NCBI GenBank assembly: GCA_947074245.1
Contig: CAMTOW010000055.1
Span: 1 to 9,220 of the forward strand
DNA length: 9,220 nucleotides
Source of the DNA: an uncultured Bacteroidales bacterium
GTDB lineage: Bacteria; Bacteroidota; Bacteroidia; Bacteroidales; JAUNSR01
Direction of reading: 5' to 3'
Positions within the stretch are counted from its first letter, which is position 1. Every line of letters starts with the position of its first letter. Positions 7,080 through 9,220 of this stretch are shown here, in pieces. A program made the translations under genes and the position numbers. Below the pieces are notes generated by a model. That model had not been told where the DNA came from, made no database searches, and saw only the letters and a program-made list of their open reading frames with translations.

Positions 7080-7864
7080 CGGTTCAAGTGTTTGATCAAT
7101 CGGTTGAGCGTCATGCCCGGATCTTTCTCTTTCATAAAACATTCGCCCATCAAAAAGCCCCGAAAACCCGACCGGCGTAACCGGTGGATCTGGTCGGCTC
7201 CCGAAATGCCGCTTTCGGAAACAAGCAATAGATCCGAAGGTAGTTTTTCGGCGATGGAGAACGACAGGTTGATGTCCGTTCGGAACGTACCCAGATGCCG
7301 ATTATTGACGCCTAGCATATCGATATCGGGCGAAAGATGTCGCAGTTCTTTTTCGGAATGGATCTCCAACAAGGTTTCCATTCCCAACTCCTGTGCTTCG
7401 GCAGCCAATTCCTTACACAAGGATTCGGGCAATGCCGTAGCAATCAGTAACACGGCATCCGCTCCGGCATGTTTGGCTTCCAACAACTGATACGAGTCGA
7501 TTATGAAATCTTTTCGCAACAAGGGCAATCGGGTTATGGCGCGAGCGGCGCGCAGATCGTCGAGTGATCCTCCGAAATAACGGGAATCGGTCAGTACGGA
7601 AAGAGCCGAAGCTCCGTTGTCGGTATAGGCGGGTACTACCGAATCGATACATGCGGTTTCTTTGATCCAGCCTTTCGACGGAGATTTGCGTTTGAACTCG
7701 GCGATGATTCCGGACGAGGAATATTTCAGAGCGGCACGCATACTGACACTCGTCTTCGGATCCTGCTGAATGAGTTCGCATAACTCGCGTTGCGGAACGC
7801 TTTTTTTCCGATAAGCGACCTCCTGCCGTTTATCAGCCAAGATTTGAAATAGGATATCGTTCAT
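7076..7864 (-). CDS. trpC: Indole-3-glycerol-phosphate synthase TrpC
   Basis: TrpC decarboxylates and closes the ring to give indole-3-glycerol phosphate, the substrate of TrpA. It has 262 residues, a single-function TIM barrel that is not fused to TrpF. Motifs in order are IIAEFKRKSPSKG (53-65), LSVLTDSRYFGGSLDDL (88-104), LLRKDFIIDSYQ (115-126) with the catalytic lysine at 118, TLLEIHSEKEL (164-174) with Glu167, GVNNRHLGTF (185-194), VSESGI (215-220) and GFLMGECFMK (236-245). The ATG at 7864 follows trpD by 7 bp and has no clear Shine-Dalgarno sequence. The TGA overlaps the trpF start. Confidence 0.97.
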   Translation of the reverse strand: MNDILFQILADKRQEVAYRKKSVPQRELCELIQQDPKTSVSMRAALKYSSSGIIAEFKRKSPSKGWIKETACIDSVVPAYTDNGASALSVLTDSRYFGGSLDDLRAARAITRLPLLRKDFIIDSYQLLEAKHAGADAVLLIATALPESLCKELAAEAQELGMETLLEIHSEKELRHLSPDIDMLGVNNRHLGTFRTDINLSFSIAEKLPSDLLLVSESGISGADQIHRLRRSGFRGFLMGECFMKEKDPGMTLNRLIKHLNR

Positions 7865-7871
7865 GACAAGA

Positions 7872-8867
7872 TCAGTTGTTGAGTTCGATAAATTTCCGGA
7901 AACAGCGGGCAGCCTTGCCGCTTTCGAGTGATTCGCTCGCCATTCCGATACAGGTTTCCAACGTCAATTCCGGACGAATGAGACGAATGGCAAAAGCCGC
8001 ATTGGCGATCACACAGTTTTTCTGCGCTTCGGTAGCCTGATTCAATAAAACCCGGTCGAAAATGGCTGATGCGGCATCGAGAGTAGCTCCTCCCGACAAC
8101 TGTTCGCAACGGTTAGCGGGCAAACCGCATTCATCGATCCGATAGAGCTTCTCCTCATCAGTAGTGGCTACTTTAAAATCGGAGGTCAAAGAGATCTCAT
8201 CGTATCCGTCGAGACTATGAACGACCGCATAACGAGTCTCTCCCCGCTGATAGACGTAGTTGTAAAGCCTCATCATCGGCAGGTTATAAACCCCCAGCAA
8301 TTGATAAGCCGGTAAAGCCGGGTTCACCAACGGCCCCAATAGGTTGAAAAACGAGCGGATACCCAAGGCTTTACGAACATCGGCTACATGCTTCAGCGCA
8401 TCGTTGAATAAAGGAGCATGCATATACATCACGCCACTTTGTTCCAGGCTCTTCATCAGACGGTCGTTATCGGCAGTGAAGCATACACCGTGGTGAGCCA
8501 ACACGTTGCTGGCGCCGCTTATCGAACTGGCGCCGGAATTACCGTGTTTGGCGACATGAAAACCGGCTCCCGCCACGACGAAACAGGCGCAAGTGGATAT
8601 ATTGAACGTATTCTTCCCGTCTCCCCCCGTCCCCACGATGTCGATGGGACGGTAACCGCGGGTATCGACCGAAACTTTACGATCAAGAAGCGAGTCACGA
8701 AAGCCCAGCAATTCGTCGATGCTGATGTTGCGCATCCGGTAGGTCGTGATCAGAGAAGCGATCTGGGCATCGTTAAGGTCCCCTTTGCCGATCGCATCCA
8801 TCAGCTGGCGCGCGTCGGGACGCGATAGAGTCTGATGTTCGAATAATCCCGTTAATAGTTCTTTCAT
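7872..8867 (-). CDS. trpD: Anthranilate phosphoribosyltransferase TrpD
   Basis: TrpD joins anthranilate to phosphoribosyl pyrophosphate, the second step after anthranilate synthase. The 331 residues form a complete family member. A helical N-terminal domain (about 1-65) precedes the PRPP-binding DIVGTGGDGKNTFNIST (76-92), then VAKHGNSGASSISGASNVL (105-123), MHAPLFNDALKHV (149-161), GIRSFFNLLGPLVNP (169-183) and HSLDGYDEISLT (217-228). The KHGN loop reads KHGNSG rather than KHGNRS of the enterobacterial enzyme, which I think is typical of this phylum. It is not fused to TrpG. The ATG at 8867 lies 4 bp after the trpG stop, and the intervening AGGA is the best Shine-Dalgarno-like sequence in the operon, although very close to the start. 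Confidence 0.96.
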   Translation of the reverse strand: MKELLTGLFEHQTLSRPDARQLMDAIGKGDLNDAQIASLITTYRMRNISIDELLGFRDSLLDRKVSVDTRGYRPIDIVGTGGDGKNTFNISTCACFVVAGAGFHVAKHGNSGASSISGASNVLAHHGVCFTADNDRLMKSLEQSGVMYMHAPLFNDALKHVADVRKALGIRSFFNLLGPLVNPALPAYQLLGVYNLPMMRLYNYVYQRGETRYAVVHSLDGYDEISLTSDFKVATTDEEKLYRIDECGLPANRCEQLSGGATLDAASAIFDRVLLNQATEAQKNCVIANAAFAIRLIRPELTLETCIGMASESLESGKAARCFRKFIELNN

Positions 8868-8871
8868 TCCT

Positions 8872-9219
8872 TCAGTGGTTTAAAAAGTTCAGTAAAATCT
8901 GTTTCCCATGCGGTGTCAGAATGGATTCCGGATGGAACTGAACGCCGCGTACGTCATACTCTTTATGACGCAAAGCCTGAATCTCGCCCTCCTCGTCGAA
9001 TGCGAGTATTTCCAGTTGATCCGGAAAATCGGTTTTCTCCACTACCCACGAATGATACCGACCGACCGGAAGATGAGTCGGCAATCCTTCGAACAGATAA
9101 TCATCGGCAATGATCCGGATCTCAGACTGTATTCCGTGAAAAACTTCCGTCAAATTTTTCAATCGGGCGCCGTATACCTCGCCGATGGCCTGTTCGCCCA
9201 GACATACGCCCAGAATGCT
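8872..9219 (-). CDS. trpG: Anthranilate synthase glutamine amidotransferase subunit TrpG, N-terminus cut off by window edge
   Basis: TrpG hydrolyses glutamine and passes ammonia to TrpE for anthranilate synthesis. The frame is open from the right edge to the TGA at 8874-8872, showing the last 115 residues of about 190. The visible part begins SILGVCLGEQAIGEVYGARLKNL, with the nucleophile Cys at 9204-9202. It continues with EVFHG, GRYHSWVV and GVQFHPESILTPHG, which holds the catalytic His-Glu pair. The TTG at 9162 is internal and not the start. The nucleophile elbow reads CLGEQ where CLGHQ is the common form. PabA is a close relative that cannot be excluded on motifs alone, but the position directly before trpD settles the call. 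Confidence 0.93.
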   Translation of the reverse strand, partial: SILGVCLGEQAIGEVYGARLKNLTEVFHGIQSEIRIIADDYLFEGLPTHLPVGRYHSWVVEKTDFPDQLEILAFDEEGEIQALRHKEYDVRGVQFHPESILTPHGKQILLNFLNH

Positions 9220-9220
9220 A

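Overview
The window looks like chromosomal DNA from a Bacteroidota bacterium, most likely of the order Bacteroidales. Three things point there: a type IX secretion 'plug' protein (DUF5103), which is confined to that phylum; a tryptophan operon with the gene order trpG-D-C-F-A; and start sites with little or no Shine-Dalgarno sequence. The genus cannot be named from the sequence alone.

Layout. On the + strand, 2-1216 is the 3' part of the T9SS plug protein gene. It is followed 15 bp later by a complete murF (1232-2530), and a strong intrinsic terminator (about 2614-2656) closes this pair. On the - strand, converging on that terminator, is one large gene (2768-4969, or 4993 with its original start) for an exported right-handed beta-helix protein. 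It resembles the carbohydrate-active beta-helix enzymes, possibly GH141-like. Its apparent native start codon is followed after seven codons by an in-frame TAG, so its signal peptide is interrupted. A 630-bp stretch without a gene (4994-5623) follows. It holds candidate promoter elements, an 8-bp-arm palindrome, an intrinsic terminator for the trp operon and a four-copy 22-bp tandem repeat abutting the trpA stop codon. From 5624 to the right edge, on the - strand, lie trpA, trpF, trpC, trpD and the 3' part of trpG, tightly packed and in the transcription order G-D-C-F-A.

How the genes work together. TrpG supplies ammonia to TrpE, which lies outside the window, to make anthranilate. TrpD adds the phosphoribosyl group, TrpF isomerises, TrpC closes the indole ring and TrpA releases indole for TrpB, also outside the window. 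All five seen here keep their signature motifs and look functional. MurF finishes the cytoplasmic UDP-MurNAc-pentapeptide. The plug protein belongs to the outer-membrane T9SS translocon. The beta-helix protein has no visible partner genes.

Most of the window is ordinary housekeeping sequence. The two points most worth a second look are the amber codon inside the signal peptide of the beta-helix gene, and the dyad-containing 22-bp repeat array between trpA and its terminator. I did not find convincing evidence of a new multi-gene system.
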